From: Mangrovibacterium sp041596335
GTDB taxonomy: Bacteria > Bacteroidota > Bacteroidia > Bacteroidales > Prolixibacteraceae
Length of the DNA stretch: 64,000 nucleotides
NCBI RefSeq assembly: GCF_041596335.1
Contig: NZ_JBFHIT010000023.1
Span: 1 to 64,000 of the forward strand
Direction of reading: 5' to 3'
Each line of letters starts with the position of its first letter. Within the stretch, counting starts at the first letter, position 1. Under the pieces are notes generated by a model. The model worked only from the letters and a program-made list of their open reading frames with translations, was not told the origin of the DNA and ran no database searches. A program made the translations under genes and the position numbers. This document shows, piece by piece, positions 16,241 to 24,928 of this stretch.

Positions 16241-18214
16241 TTAAAGGATGGTACGGTTGCCTAGCTGTTCACTCAGGTCTTTGGCTACCTTTTTTAAATT
16301 GATATGTTGGTTTTGGCAGTCCATTACAGCGTCCCAGTTTCCGGTAGCTGCAGCTGACTGTATTTGTTTTTCAAGCTCTTTTAGCATAAAACGAACCTTG
16401 CTGAGTTTGTATTCCTGAACAATTTTTGGAACCAGCAGATCCAGTATTTCATGTTCTTCCTCGACAAAAGCGCCGCCTTTTTTCCAGCGTTTACTTTCAA
16501 TGTATTTGTCGGCCAGTAAATCGGTTGCCAGTTGGCTGATTTGCGGGTCGCTGTGGTGAATAAAGAATGGAGCCGGTTTAAAAGCCGGATTGTCGAGGTT
16601 CTCAGCAAATAAATCGAGTACCCGGTTTATTAAGTCATTGTCGGAGCTTAACCCGTCGTTGTCAATCTCTTCCAACACAAATTGCCCTACCGACAGGCTG
16701 ATTGGCTCACCGTTCTCGTCTTCTTCCTCAAATACTTCTTCATGGAAATATTTTAGCATGATGCGGATAATTTCGCGCTCTTCAATCTCGCAGGTATACT
16801 GAGATTTAACAGCAGCTACCTGAGGTTTTTGATTGTGTTGTTCAGGGTCGAAATCAGGATCGAAGGGGTTTTGGTGGTTGTCCCGATAGCTTTTCTTTTG
16901 AAGATCCTCGGTTTGTTTTTGAATGATTTTTCGAACCTGATCGTAAAGAACTTCTTCCTGAACATCCATTAGCCGGCTGCAATCCTGAATATAGATTGAC
17001 CGGGTGATGGCATCGGGAACAATGGCGATGGACCGGACGATGTCGTTCACCAAACGGGATTTTTCAATCGGGTCGTTGTTTGCACCCTTCATCAGCAGTT
17101 TGGTTTTGAATCGAATAAAGTCGGTTTCGTTTTCGGCGATGTAGGCTGTTAACTGACTGGAACTCATCGATCGAGAGAATGAATCGGGATCTTCGCCATC
17201 GGGAAGCAGCAGTACTTTTACGTTGATGCCTTCTTCAAGAACCAGGTCGATTCCTCGCAGCGAAGCTTTAATCCCGGCAGCATCGCCATCGTAAATAATG
17301 GTAATGTTGGGAGTGAAGCGTTTGATGAGCCGAATTTGGTCGTGTGTGAGCGCTGTTCCCGATGAAGCCACAACATTTTCAATGCCAGCCTGATGCATCG
17401 AAAGCACATCCGTGTATCCTTCAACCAGATAACATTTATCCAGTCGGGTAATGTCGCGTTTTGCCTGGTAAATTCCGTACAATACCCGACTTTTATGGTA
17501 GATCTCCGACTCGGGCGAGTTGAGGTATTTCGCGATGTTTTTATCACTTTTAAGTGTTCGGCCGCCAAAGGCGATTACCCGGCCGGCCACATTGTGAATC
17601 GGGAACATTACCCGTCCGGCAAAACGATCGCGCACCCAGTCGTCGCGCTTAATTGTGAGCCCCGATTTCTCGAGGAACTCCATTTTGTAGCCCTGTTTTT
17701 GGGCATTCTGGGAGAAAATGTCCTTTCCGTCGGGGCAAAAGCCGAGGTCGAATTTTTTAATGATCTCGTCCCGAATTCCCCGTTCACGAAGATAGCTGAG
17801 CCCAACGCTCCGGCCTTCAATTTCCTCATTCAGGTATCGGCTGAAATACTTTTGCGCGTAAGCCGACACGATCATCATGCTTTCGCGATCGTCTTTTTGC
17901 TTGATTTGTTCCGGAGTTTCTTCCTCCTCCTTTACATCGATACTGTACTTCTTCGCCAGCCACTTTAGCGCTTCTGGATAGCTGAGCGACTCGTGCTCCA
18001 TGATGAAATTGACCGCATTACCGCCTTTGCCGCAACCAAAGCACTTGAAAATACCCTTGGCCGGCGATACCGTGAACGATGGAGTTTTTTCGTTGTGAAA
18101 AGGGCAGTTTCCGAGCATGTTTACCCCTCGGCGTTTGAGGGTTACAAACTCGCCAACTACCTCCGAAATCTCGGCGGCATCAATAATTCGATCTATCGTA
18201 TACTGGTCAATCAT
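16241..18214 (-). CDS. dnaG: DNA primase
   Basis: Makes RNA primers for DNA replication. The 657 residues have the three expected parts. First is the zinc-binding domain with CPFHNEKTPSF and CFGCGKGGNAV. Second is the RNA-polymerase core with ERGIRDEIIKKFDLGFCPDG, GRVIAFGGRT and the TOPRIM residues YLVEGYTDV and IIYDGDAAG. Third is a C-terminal helicase-binding region of about 200 residues, more divergent and rich in acidic residues. The start MIDQYTIDRIIDAAEI matches other Bacteroidota DnaG proteins. The -7 element lies only six bases before this ATG, so the mRNA may be leaderless. The PNPOx-like gene follows 13 nt downstream. Confidence 0.97.
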   Translation of the reverse strand: MIDQYTIDRIIDAAEISEVVGEFVTLKRRGVNMLGNCPFHNEKTPSFTVSPAKGIFKCFGCGKGGNAVNFIMEHESLSYPEALKWLAKKYSIDVKEEEETPEQIKQKDDRESMMIVSAYAQKYFSRYLNEEIEGRSVGLSYLRERGIRDEIIKKFDLGFCPDGKDIFSQNAQKQGYKMEFLEKSGLTIKRDDWVRDRFAGRVMFPIHNVAGRVIAFGGRTLKSDKNIAKYLNSPESEIYHKSRVLYGIYQAKRDITRLDKCYLVEGYTDVLSMHQAGIENVVASSGTALTHDQIRLIKRFTPNITIIYDGDAAGIKASLRGIDLVLEEGINVKVLLLPDGEDPDSFSRSMSSSQLTAYIAENETDFIRFKTKLLMKGANNDPIEKSRLVNDIVRSIAIVPDAITRSIYIQDCSRLMDVQEEVLYDQVRKIIQKQTEDLQKKSYRDNHQNPFDPDFDPEQHNQKPQVAAVKSQYTCEIEEREIIRIMLKYFHEEVFEEEDENGEPISLSVGQFVLEEIDNDGLSSDNDLINRVLDLFAENLDNPAFKPAPFFIHHSDPQISQLATDLLADKYIESKRWKKGGAFVEEEHEILDLLVPKIVQEYKLSKVRFMLKELEKQIQSAAATGNWDAVMDCQNQHINLKKVAKDLSEQLGNRTIL

Positions 18215-18220
18215 GTGTTA

Positions 18221-18228
18221 CAAAAGTA
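18221..18228 (-). promoter_or_regulatory. -7 element directly before dnaG
   Basis: CAAAAGTA on the plus strand reads TACTTTTG on the minus strand (TAnnTTTG). It ends six bases before the dnaG ATG at 18214, which would place the transcription start at or next to the start codon. A TTTTG lies 25 nt further upstream, slightly beyond usual spacing. Confidence 0.45.
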
Positions 18229-18430
18229 GCAAAAAATGGCGCTTTTTTGGGAGCAAAAATCGGGTTGCAGTCGCTTTTTGGGCCGGTGGCCGATCAATTT
18301 TAGTGCATCGTTCGTGGCGGTTCTCTACCTGAGCTGGTTGGGGCTGAATTTGCTTCAAATTTAGTTATGAACATTTAAATACATGGCTGTATGTAGAGGA
18401 GGCTTTTGAGCCTTGTTGCTACGTTCAAAA

Positions 18431-19183
18431 CTACACCAGCAACAAAAATGCGGATAGTGCTGTGATGATAATAACCGCTGAGCGATAGACTTTTTCGGGA
18501 AGTACTTTTACCAGTTTAATCCCCAGCATGGCTCCAAGCGCAATAGCCGGAAGGGTTACTAGATCGATTGTCAGCGATTGCCAGCTAATTGTTTTCCATA
18601 CGAAAATATGCAACGGAAATTTAAAATAGTTTACAATGAGGAAAAACCAGGCTGAGGTGCCAATGAAATTATTTTTCGGCAAGTGAATGGCTAGCAGGTA
18701 GATGGCAAATATGGGGCCGGCCACATTACCAATCATGGTAGCAAATCCCCCCAGAACACCCATCGATGCTGCAAACCACCATTGGTCGGGAAAGAACTGT
18801 TTCCCCTTTTTGCGATCGTGCCACAGCATAATTCCGATGCACAGAAACACCAAAATGGCGATGATGTCTTTAAATTGCTCATCGTTGACAATTTCACCCA
18901 CCCAAAGAGCCAGACCAATTCCAACAAAAGCCCAGGGGATAATTTTCCACAAATACGACCATTCGGCATGCCTTCTGTAGTATAACACCCCAAACAGATC
19001 GGCGATCATCAAAATGGGCAGCAAAACTCCGGTTGACTGTTTTCCTCCGAAGATGATGGCCAAAACGGGAACGACGATCATGGATACGCCCGGAACGCCA
19101 ACTTTGGACATGCCGATGAGCATGGCACAAAAGGCCATGAGGAGCCACTGAATGAGGTTGAGGTCGAAAAGGTGAAATTCCAT
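18431..19183 (-). CDS. sulfite exporter TauE/SafE-family permease
   Basis: A 250-residue inner-membrane protein with about eight predicted hydrophobic helices. The two internally related halves carry the family glycine/proline patterns: CAMLIGMSKVGVPGVSMIVV near the start and GGFATMIGNVAGPIFAIYLL in the middle. The family exports small organic or inorganic sulfur anions or related acids, but the substrate cannot be read from sequence. A minus-strand TAACTTTG (19203-19210) about 20 nt upstream is a good -7 element. It stands alone. Confidence 0.88.
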   Translation of the reverse strand: MEFHLFDLNLIQWLLMAFCAMLIGMSKVGVPGVSMIVVPVLAIIFGGKQSTGVLLPILMIADLFGVLYYRRHAEWSYLWKIIPWAFVGIGLALWVGEIVNDEQFKDIIAILVFLCIGIMLWHDRKKGKQFFPDQWWFAASMGVLGGFATMIGNVAGPIFAIYLLAIHLPKNNFIGTSAWFFLIVNYFKFPLHIFVWKTISWQSLTIDLVTLPAIALGAMLGIKLVKVLPEKVYRSAVIIITALSAFLLLV

Positions 19184-19349
19184 GCCGTTTGTTTGGTTGC
19201 ATCAAAGTTAAAAAAGAAGACCAAACTAAGTCCGATCTTCCTTCTCAATTAAACATTTCACACCAACAAGTGTCGAAAATGCACCTTGCTTAAAGTGTTT
19301 TATCTTGTTGATTGTCAAATTTAGCGGGGGTGGAGCGCTTTCATTCTGC

Positions 19350-19685
19350 TTATTTGGAAAACCATCTTTTTTTGTCGATTCGCTCCCAATGGCCGGAAAT
19401 CCATTTCCAACCTCGCGGAACCTCTTTCCAGTAGCCGGGAGCCCAAGTGTAGTCTTCTTTTGATGGAACCCAGCCCGGAACGACCCAAACATAGATTTTG
19501 TGCTCGCGCGACCAAATCCAGTGGCCCGGAATTAGCACATAGCCTAGTCCCGGTTTTGGCGGTGGTATCATATACTGGGCAGGTGGTTGCGGCTTTTGTG
19601 CGACAGTAACCTGCGCGCTACTATTTTGGCTGCTCAAAAGCCAGCTTGATAAACAAAGGAACAGGATTAGCGTTGCTTTTTTCAT
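19350..19685 (-). CDS. YXWGXW-repeat secreted protein
   Basis: A 111-residue exported protein. Residues 1-24 form a signal peptide (MKKATLILFLCLSSWLLSSQ), followed by a proline-rich linker (KPQPPAQYMIPPPKPGLGY). The mature part has short tryptophan-rich repeats of the YXWGXW type: IPGHWIWSREHKIYVWVPG-like, WVPSKEDYTWAPGYWKEV and GWKWISGHWERID. Such proteins are found in the envelopes of many Gram-negative bacteria with no known role. It is a single gene with spacers on both sides. Confidence 0.8.
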   Translation of the reverse strand: MKKATLILFLCLSSWLLSSQNSSAQVTVAQKPQPPAQYMIPPPKPGLGYVLIPGHWIWSREHKIYVWVVPGWVPSKEDYTWAPGYWKEVPRGWKWISGHWERIDKKRWFSK

Positions 19686-19815
19686 TGGTGTTGAAAATTG
19701 ATACCGAAAAAGTTACAGCCCAAAAATAATGCCACAATCTGTTCATCGAATGTCGTTTTAATTTCGGTTGGGGATGGCCTGATAACGGGGGCGCAAATTG
19801 ATTGGTGTGAGGGGA

Positions 19816-20199
19816 TTAGAACACTTTTTGTTCCAGATCGTGAATGTCCTTTTTGCTCAGATTTTTAAACAGGCGCTGTAGTTGCTGTGTGGCTTTCACT
19901 TTAATTTCGGGAGTGATGTGATCGCTAATTTGGTTGAGGGCAAAAATAAGCACGCCGAGATCGTCGCTGAATCCGACCAATGGCGCCAGATCGGGTATTG
20001 CATCGGTTGGTAAAATGAAATAGCCCAAGGCAGCAGTAATGGTGATCTTCGCCGTTAACGGAACCAAGGGATCTTTCATCAAATAATAGAGTAGCAGTGC
20101 AGCATAAACAACCTTAGCGCCTGCCAGTTCGGCAACCTGCTGCAATTTCTCTTTGAACGATATTTCGGAGAAGTATTTTTTATATCCCAGATCCGTCAT
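19816..20199 (-). CDS. DUF1232 (YkvA-like) membrane protein
   Basis: 127 residues with the DUF1232 signature: ALLLYYLMKDPLVPLTAKIT, then GYFILPTDAIPDLAPLVGFSDDLGVL. One or two hydrophobic segments lie around residues 30-75. The ATG overlaps the stop of dusB by four bases, a typical coupled arrangement, so it is expressed with the tRNA-modifying enzyme. The role of the family is unknown. Confidence 0.85.
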   Translation of the reverse strand: MTDLGYKKYFSEISFKEKLQQVAELAGAKVVYAALLLYYLMKDPLVPLTAKITITAALGYFILPTDAIPDLAPLVGFSDDLGVLIFALNQISDHITPEIKVKATQQLQRLFKNLSKKDIHDLEQKVF

Positions 20200-21209
20200 T
20201 TTAGTCTAATGTCTGTATAATCAACCCTCAAGTCGCCATAGAGTTCAATTATTTCATTCATTATTTTGTCGAGCTCGTCGACTTGTGTTGCCTGAAGCAT
20301 TTTGATTCGGTGAGTCCGGAAGTTTGGAACGCCCGGGAAATAACGCGCGAAATGCCGGCGCATCATCAGAATCGCACTCAGCGGGTTGCCTTTCCAGTCG
20401 GCAGTTATTCGGAGTTGCTCCTGCATGTGGTGGACAATTTCGGTAACAGTAGGAGGCGGCAGTAACTCGCCGGTTTTCAGGTAGTGTTTAATTTCGTTGA
20501 AAATCCACGGACGACCAATAGCCCCGCGGCCAATCATCAAGCCATCAACGCCTGTTTGCTTTAGTAATTCAGCCGCTTTTTCGGGCCCGTTGATGTCGCC
20601 ATTGCCAATAATGGGAATGTGGATGTGCGGACTGTTTTTAACTTCGCCAATAAGCGTCCAGTCGGCTTCGCCGCTATATAGCTGGCTGCGCGTTCGTCCG
20701 TGAATAGCCAGAGCCGCAATTCCAACATCTTGCAGGCGTTCGGCAACTTCAAGTATTACTTTCGAGTTTTCGTCCCAGCCCAAACGGGTTTTGGCGGTAA
20801 CGGGCAACGACACATTTTTGACCACTTCGGCGGCCATTTGTTGCATCTTTGGTAGATCTTGCAAAAGCGCTGAACAGGCTCCTTTTCTTACAATCTTTTT
20901 CATTGGACAACCAAAGTTGAGATCGATAAAATCCGGTTTCAGCTCCTCGGCAATGCGAGCTGCGTTGGCCATCGATTCAACATCGTAGCCGTATATTTGA
21001 ATGGCAATCGGGCGATCCTCATCCGAAAGCTCCATTTTCATCCGTGTTTTTTCCACCTCCCGGATGAGTGCCTCCGACGACACAAATTCGGTGTACATTA
21101 CATCAACGCCATTCAACTTACAAATGCGTCGAAACGATTTGTAGGTTACATCCTCCATCGGCGCCAAAAAAAGTGGCGTCCCTTCCAGCTCAATTGATCC
21201 AATCTTCAC
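20196..21209 (-). CDS. dusB: tRNA-dihydrouridine synthase
   Basis: Reduces specific uridines in the D-loop of tRNA to dihydrouridine using FMN and NADPH. The 337 residues begin with the TIM-barrel FMN-binding motif LEGTPLFLAPMEDVTYKSFR. They contain the catalytic cysteine in DLNFGCPMKKIVRKGACSAL, and the FMN phosphate contacts in AIHGRTRSQLYSGEADW, IGNGDI and GVDGLMIGRGAIGRPWIF. A helical C-terminal domain follows. Length and motifs fit DusB best. It is the first gene of a two-gene transcript with the DUF1232 gene. The minus-strand -7 element TATCTTTG lies at 21233-21240. Confidence 0.93.
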   Translation of the reverse strand: MKIGSIELEGTPLFLAPMEDVTYKSFRRICKLNGVDVMYTEFVSSEALIREVEKTRMKMELSDEDRPIAIQIYGYDVESMANAARIAEELKPDFIDLNFGCPMKKIVRKGACSALLQDLPKMQQMAAEVVKNVSLPVTAKTRLGWDENSKVILEVAERLQDVGIAALAIHGRTRSQLYSGEADWTLIGEVKNSPHIHIPIIGNGDINGPEKAAELLKQTGVDGLMIGRGAIGRPWIFNEIKHYLKTGELLPPPTVTEIVHHMQEQLRITADWKGNPLSAILMMRRHFARYFPGVPNFRTHRIKMLQATQVDELDKIMNEIIELYGDLRVDYTDIRLK

Positions 21210-21232
21210 GTTTTCAAAAATTTATTTCGGGG

Positions 21233-21240
21233 CAAAGATA
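21233..21240 (-). promoter_or_regulatory. -7 element for dusB
   Basis: CAAAGATA reads TATCTTTG on the minus strand, 23 nt before the dusB ATG, matching TAnnTTTG. The rest of the 303-bp spacer up to 21512 contains no gene I can support. Confidence 0.45.
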
Positions 21241-21512
21241 GTCGATTATCGCATTCGGCGAAAGTAGCCAATACCAGGGCGTTTATCGGGCTGATTTTCA
21301 TTGCGATTTCTCTGGATGGCAAAACTTGTGGGTGAAGCTGATTCCTACGTTGAAGTGTTGCCTGCAGGATCAGCGCGAATTTCTTTCTAAAAAATATTTT
21401 CCTAAAAGAAGTTAATAGTGAAACAACCGATTTAAAAATGGCGTAATTTTCATTCGGATATTTGGAGTGAGTTTATCGTTAAGTTAGAACTAATTTTTAA
21501 AAAATAAAGGTT

Positions 21513-21623
21513 ATGGCAAAAACACCGGAAGTAAAGAAAAGCGTCAAAAAAGAAGCCACAAAGTCGTTGAAAGAAAAGCGACTGGAGAAAAAGGAAAAGA
21601 AAGCGAATAAGCCAAAGGCCTAA
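21513..21623 (+). CDS. 36-residue lysine-rich basic protein
   Basis: A free-standing short gene starting MAKTPEVKKSVKKEATKSL and ending KKANKPKA. Fourteen of 36 residues are lysine; there are no cysteines or aromatic residues and no membrane segment. A purine-rich stretch (AAAAAATAAAGG) precedes the ATG, and a very strong terminator follows 23 nt after the stop, which supports it as a real expressed unit. Such composition suits nucleic-acid or ribosome binding, but this is inference. I do not recognise a named family. Confidence 0.65.
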   Translation: MAKTPEVKKSVKKEATKSLKEKRLEKKEKKANKPKA

Positions 21624-21646
21624 TCGATTTCCATAAATAAACGCTT

Positions 21647-21685
21647 AAACGATGCTCTATGTCAGACATGGAGCATCGTTTTTTT
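21647..21685 (+). terminator. strong intrinsic terminator
   Basis: A 16-bp stem (21647-21662 with 21666-21681, one T-G pair), CAG loop and a T-run. It follows the lysine-rich small gene. Confidence 0.9.
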
Positions 21686-21863
21686 ATGGCTCATAGCAGG
21701 CGGGCTTTAGAACTAAAATGCCCGGATAGATTGTCAAATCCTATGTTCGTGCTCAATTTAACTCATCCTGTCGGTGGGGAATCTAGCCCAAACTACCTCG
21801 GTCTTGTTTTAAGCTGTTTGGGTGAATGTGTTTTGCTGGTTTTGGCCTTTTCGGGCTGGAGAA

Positions 21864-21893
21864 TTTGTATTCGGCAAGCTTTCCCTATATTTG
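21864..21893 (+). promoter_or_regulatory. Bacteroidota-type promoter for the CPBP protease gene
   Basis: TTTG at 21864-21867 and TATATTTG at 21886-21893 are 18 nt apart. Transcription would start near 21900, so the ATG at 21912 is the start and the open frame upstream to 21822 is not translated. Confidence 0.65.
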
Positions 21894-21911
21894 GATTCTA
21901 AACTAACGTAT

Positions 21912-22856
21912 ATGCTTTTTACTGCTTTTCAGGAGATGCGATCGGGGTCTCAATTTATCATGGCTTTATTCGTCATTCTGGTGTCTGTGCTGGCAGTCAT
22001 GGTGTTGTCGGTTTTTGCTGCTATTCCGTTTTTTGGGTTCGATGGATTTTTAGCTGTGTCAAGTGCAGCCGATCTGGATAACCCGGATCACATTTTTGTA
22101 TTGAAATACATTCAAACGATGCAGTCAATAGGCATGTTTGTACTCCCTCCATTTGTTATTGGATGGCTGTTCGCGGGCGATTCTCTGAAGTATTTGTCAA
22201 TGAAGAGGCCCGTTCGTGGGCGCCTGTTGCTGATGGGGATTCTTGGATTGTTGGTTAGCACGCCCTTTATCACAGTCGTTGGCTATCTGAATCAGGAAAT
22301 GACCTTTCCTAACTGGCTTTCGGGGGTTGAACAGTGGATGCGGGGCATGGAAGATCAAGCCGAAATGACGATTGAGAAGTTTATCGAAGTGCAGAGTACT
22401 GGCGGGTTGATGTTCAATCTGTTTATGATTGCTGTTATTCCGGCTTTAGGCGAGGAGTTTTTGTTTCGGGGTGTGATTCAGCAAATATTCACCAAGATGG
22501 CGCGAAACTATCATGTCGGCATCTGGGTTTCTGCTTTCCTGTTCAGCGCATTGCATTTGCAGTTTTTTGGTTTTGTACCTCGCTTGTTACTGGGTGCTTT
22601 GTTTGGCTATTTCCTGGTGTATAGCGGATCGATCTGGGTTCCGGTAGCCGCCCATTTTATTAATAATACCATTGGAGTGCTGAGTTTGCACGCAGCCCGA
22701 AACGGACAATCCGGTTTGGAAAAAGTTGTCGACCCGGATTTTTCGGCCGGCATATCCTTCTATTGGCCGGTTGCGCTTGTGAGCCTTCTGGTTACCATTC
22801 GGTTAGTCTATCTGATGAAAAAGCGTTTGAATGTAGTCCCTGCCGGTTTGGATTAA
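21912..22856 (+). CDS. CPBP-family intramembrane glutamic protease
   Basis: A 314-residue membrane protein with about eight hydrophobic helices. It carries the type II CAAX protease-like (Abi/CPBP) motifs: EEFLFRGVIQQIF with the catalytic Glu-Glu and Arg, HLQFFGFVPRLLLGALFGY with the first His, and PVAAHFINNTIG with the second His. Family members cut prenylated or other membrane proteins, or act in bacteriocin self-immunity; the target here is unknown. It has its own promoter and its 3' end overlaps the convergent gene's end by four bases. Confidence 0.9.
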   Translation: MLFTAFQEMRSGSQFIMALFVILVSVLAVMVLSVFAAIPFFGFDGFLAVSSAADLDNPDHIFVLKYIQTMQSIGMFVLPPFVIGWLFAGDSLKYLSMKRPVRGRLLLMGILGLLVSTPFITVVGYLNQEMTFPNWLSGVEQWMRGMEDQAEMTIEKFIEVQSTGGLMFNLFMIAVIPALGEEFLFRGVIQQIFTKMARNYHVGIWVSAFLFSALHLQFFGFVPRLLLGALFGYFLVYSGSIWVPVAAHFINNTIGVLSLHAARNGQSGLEKVVDPDFSAGISFYWPVALVSLLVTIRLVYLMKKRLNVVPAGLD

Positions 22857-23581
22857 AAGAGATTTGCCTGAAGTTTTTCGGCTTCAATTTTTTTAAGTTC
22901 CGACGGACGATAGACGTAGGTTACACCGTAATCGGCTGCTTTTTCTCGTTTTATGTCTTCTGAAAGAGTACTGAACTTTTGTTCTATCTCGTTCCATACG
23001 AGCTGAATCAGTGCGTCAGCCTCGTCGCGAACCTGAATCATTTGTTCCGAAGCCCGGTTGGTAATATTTTGAAGCATCTTTTGGTTGCGGTAGGCTTCGA
23101 CAAAAAAATCGAAATGCACTTTTACCAAGGCGATTGACGGGCTGTAGATTGGGCTTCCACCTTTCATGCATCGTTGGTGTTCCCCGTTAATAATTCGTTC
23201 GCCCCATTCAAGAACATCTTTTTCCAGATTCATAGCCGGAATTCGCTGCGAATCTACCTCGAGGCCATAGAACGCCCGAACTTCGGGTTTCATTTCTTCC
23301 CGAATAACAGCAAAAGTAAGGACTTGTGCAAAGTGGGTTAAATAGAGTTTTGCTTTTTTGAAAATTTCGCCGTATTCACGCGACTTGTCAAACTGATTTT
23401 GCTTCGCATTATTTAGCTGACGGATTGCTCCGGAAAGTCTTGGGTAAATTGATTGGAGTTTCTCTAAGCTCAGGTAGCTGAAAGCCAAGTCATTGTAGGG
23501 GACGCGTTTCCCTTTTTCCAATGCGGTCTCAATGGCACGCATTCTGGCCTGATCTGTATTTGGCAACCTTCGGTACGGCAT
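22853..23581 (-). CDS. conserved hypothetical protein
   Basis: A 242-residue, mostly helical, soluble protein starting MPYRRLPNTDQARMRAIETA and ending near YGVTYVYRPSELKKIEAEKL. The ATG at 23581 is preferred; the extension to 23605 adds eight residues without support. I recognise the N-terminal MPYRRLPNTD pattern from Bacteroidota-only hypothetical proteins, but no domain or function. It is single and converges on the CPBP gene. Confidence 0.75.
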   Translation of the reverse strand: MPYRRLPNTDQARMRAIETALEKGKRVPYNDLAFSYLSLEKLQSIYPRLSGAIRQLNNAKQNQFDKSREYGEIFKKAKLYLTHFAQVLTFAVIREEMKPEVRAFYGLEVDSQRIPAMNLEKDVLEWGERIINGEHQRCMKGGSPIYSPSIALVKVHFDFFVEAYRNQKMLQNITNRASEQMIQVRDEADALIQLVWNEIEQKFSTLSEDIKREKAADYGVTYVYRPSELKKIEAEKLQANLF

Positions 23582-23755
23582 AATCGCAAATTTTTCTGAT
23601 ATCACGAAGTTACGAAATCAGACAGGGGCCTTGGATTAGTCGTAAAAAAACTAATTAACAAACTGCTGTTCAAAACCCGTTGTTTTCCATGTGTTTACGT
23701 TCTTACTTAGACATAAGCAAGAATATTGGCTTGTAAATAAGGATGTTCTTGTCGC

Positions 23756-24748
23756 TTATTTGGAGATTTCGAGCATCCTGAAAATTGGCTTTTGGGCTTC
23801 TCTAATGATGTTCTCAGGAAGTTGAATTTCAGGTTGTTCGTGTTTTAAACAGATGTAAAGTTTTTGTAAGCTGTTCAGTTTCATGTAGGAACAATCGTTG
23901 CAGGCGCAAGTTGAATCGTTTGATGGTGCCGGGATAAAGATTTTGTCAGGGCAAGCTTTCTTCATTTGGTGCAAAATGCCACTTTCAGTTGCCACGATAA
24001 ACTTTTTAGCCGGGCTGTCTTGTACGTATTGTAAAAGCGATGCAGTCGACCCAATATGTTTGGCGACTAAAAGTACCGGTTTTTCACATTCAGGATGCGC
24101 GATGAATTCTGCGTCCTTATGTTGATCCATCAAATCGATAATTTTCTCAAGCGAGTATTGCTCGTGTACCATGCAGGCGCCATCCCAAAGCACCATATCG
24201 CGGCCGGTCAGGCCGTTGAGGTAGTTTCCCAAATTTTTATCGGGAGCAAAAATAAGCTTGGTATCTTTGGGGAAGCTATTCACAATTTTAACAGCGTTGG
24301 ATGAGGTGCAAACCACATCGGTAACCGTTTTAAGGTCGGCCGTACAGTTGATATACGAAATAACCTTGTGGTCGGGGTAGTTGGCCTTGAAAGCTTTGAA
24401 TTTCTCGATAGGTGCAGATTCGGCCAACGAACAGCCCGCTTTTAGGTCGGGTAGAATTACTTTTTTCGTTGGGTTGATAATTTTGGCGGTTTCGGCCATA
24501 AAATGCACTCCGACAAAAACAATCAGGTCAGCTTCTGTTTTTTCAGCAGCCTGGGCCAATTGTAAACTATCGCCAACGAAATCGGCAATGTCCTGCAAGT
24601 CGGCGTCCACGTAAAAATGGCTCAGGATGACAGCATTCTTTTCCTTCTTCAAGCGGTTAATTTCATCAACCAATTTCAGAGTCGGATCAATTGGTTCAAC
24701 AATATGCCCGTTTTGCTCTAACATCACTTGTATCTGTTCTCTTTCCAT
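23756..24748 (-). CDS. nadA: quinolinate synthase
   Basis: Condenses iminoaspartate and dihydroxyacetone phosphate to quinolinate for NAD synthesis; carries a [4Fe-4S] cluster. The 330 residues contain AVILSHFYVDADLQDIADF, FVGVHFMAETAKI, PDLKAGCSLAES (first cluster Cys), FIAHPECEKPV and the C-terminal SNDSTCACNDCSYMKLN. Length and motifs fit NadA. The ATG at 24748 is chosen because a minus-strand TAATTTTG (24782-24789) overlaps the earlier in-frame ATG at 24784, which would therefore not be transcribed. nadB and nadC are not in the window. Confidence 0.95.
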   Translation of the reverse strand: MEREQIQVMLEQNGHIVEPIDPTLKLVDEINRLKKEKNAVILSHFYVDADLQDIADFVGDSLQLAQAAEKTEADLIVFVGVHFMAETAKIINPTKKVILPDLKAGCSLAESAPIEKFKAFKANYPDHKVISYINCTADLKTVTDVVCTSSNAVKIVNSFPKDTKLIFAPDKNLGNYLNGLTGRDMVLWDGACMVHEQYSLEKIIDLMDQHKDAEFIAHPECEKPVLLVAKHIGSTASLLQYVQDSPAKKFIVATESGILHQMKKACPDKIFIPAPSNDSTCACNDCSYMKLNSLQKLYICLKHEQPEIQLPENIIREAQKPIFRMLEISK

Positions 24749-24781
24749 GTTGCTAATTTCTTTGCTGAAAAAATGTGGGCG

Positions 24782-24789
24782 CAAAATTA
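24782..24789 (-). promoter_or_regulatory. -7 element for nadA
   Basis: CAAAATTA reads TAATTTTG on the minus strand. It predicts transcription from about 24775 and decides the nadA start at 24748. Confidence 0.5.
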
Positions 24790-24876
24790 CGAATTCCTAT
24801 TAAAAAAACACGTAAACATCTGAAATGTTTTCCGGTGCATTGTGTTCATTTGATTGTGTTTCGGATTCGTTAGGGG

Positions 24877-24908
24877 TAAAAAAGCCCCGATCGGAACCGA
24901 TCGGGGCT
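24877..24908 (-). terminator. intrinsic terminator after beta-galactosidase
   Basis: AGCCCCGATCGG (24883-24894) and CCGATCGGGGCT (24897-24908) form a 12-bp stem. On the minus strand it is followed by a T-run, 21 nt after the beta-galactosidase stop. Confidence 0.88.
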
Positions 24909-24928
24909 GCCTGTGGTGAATGTTAATT

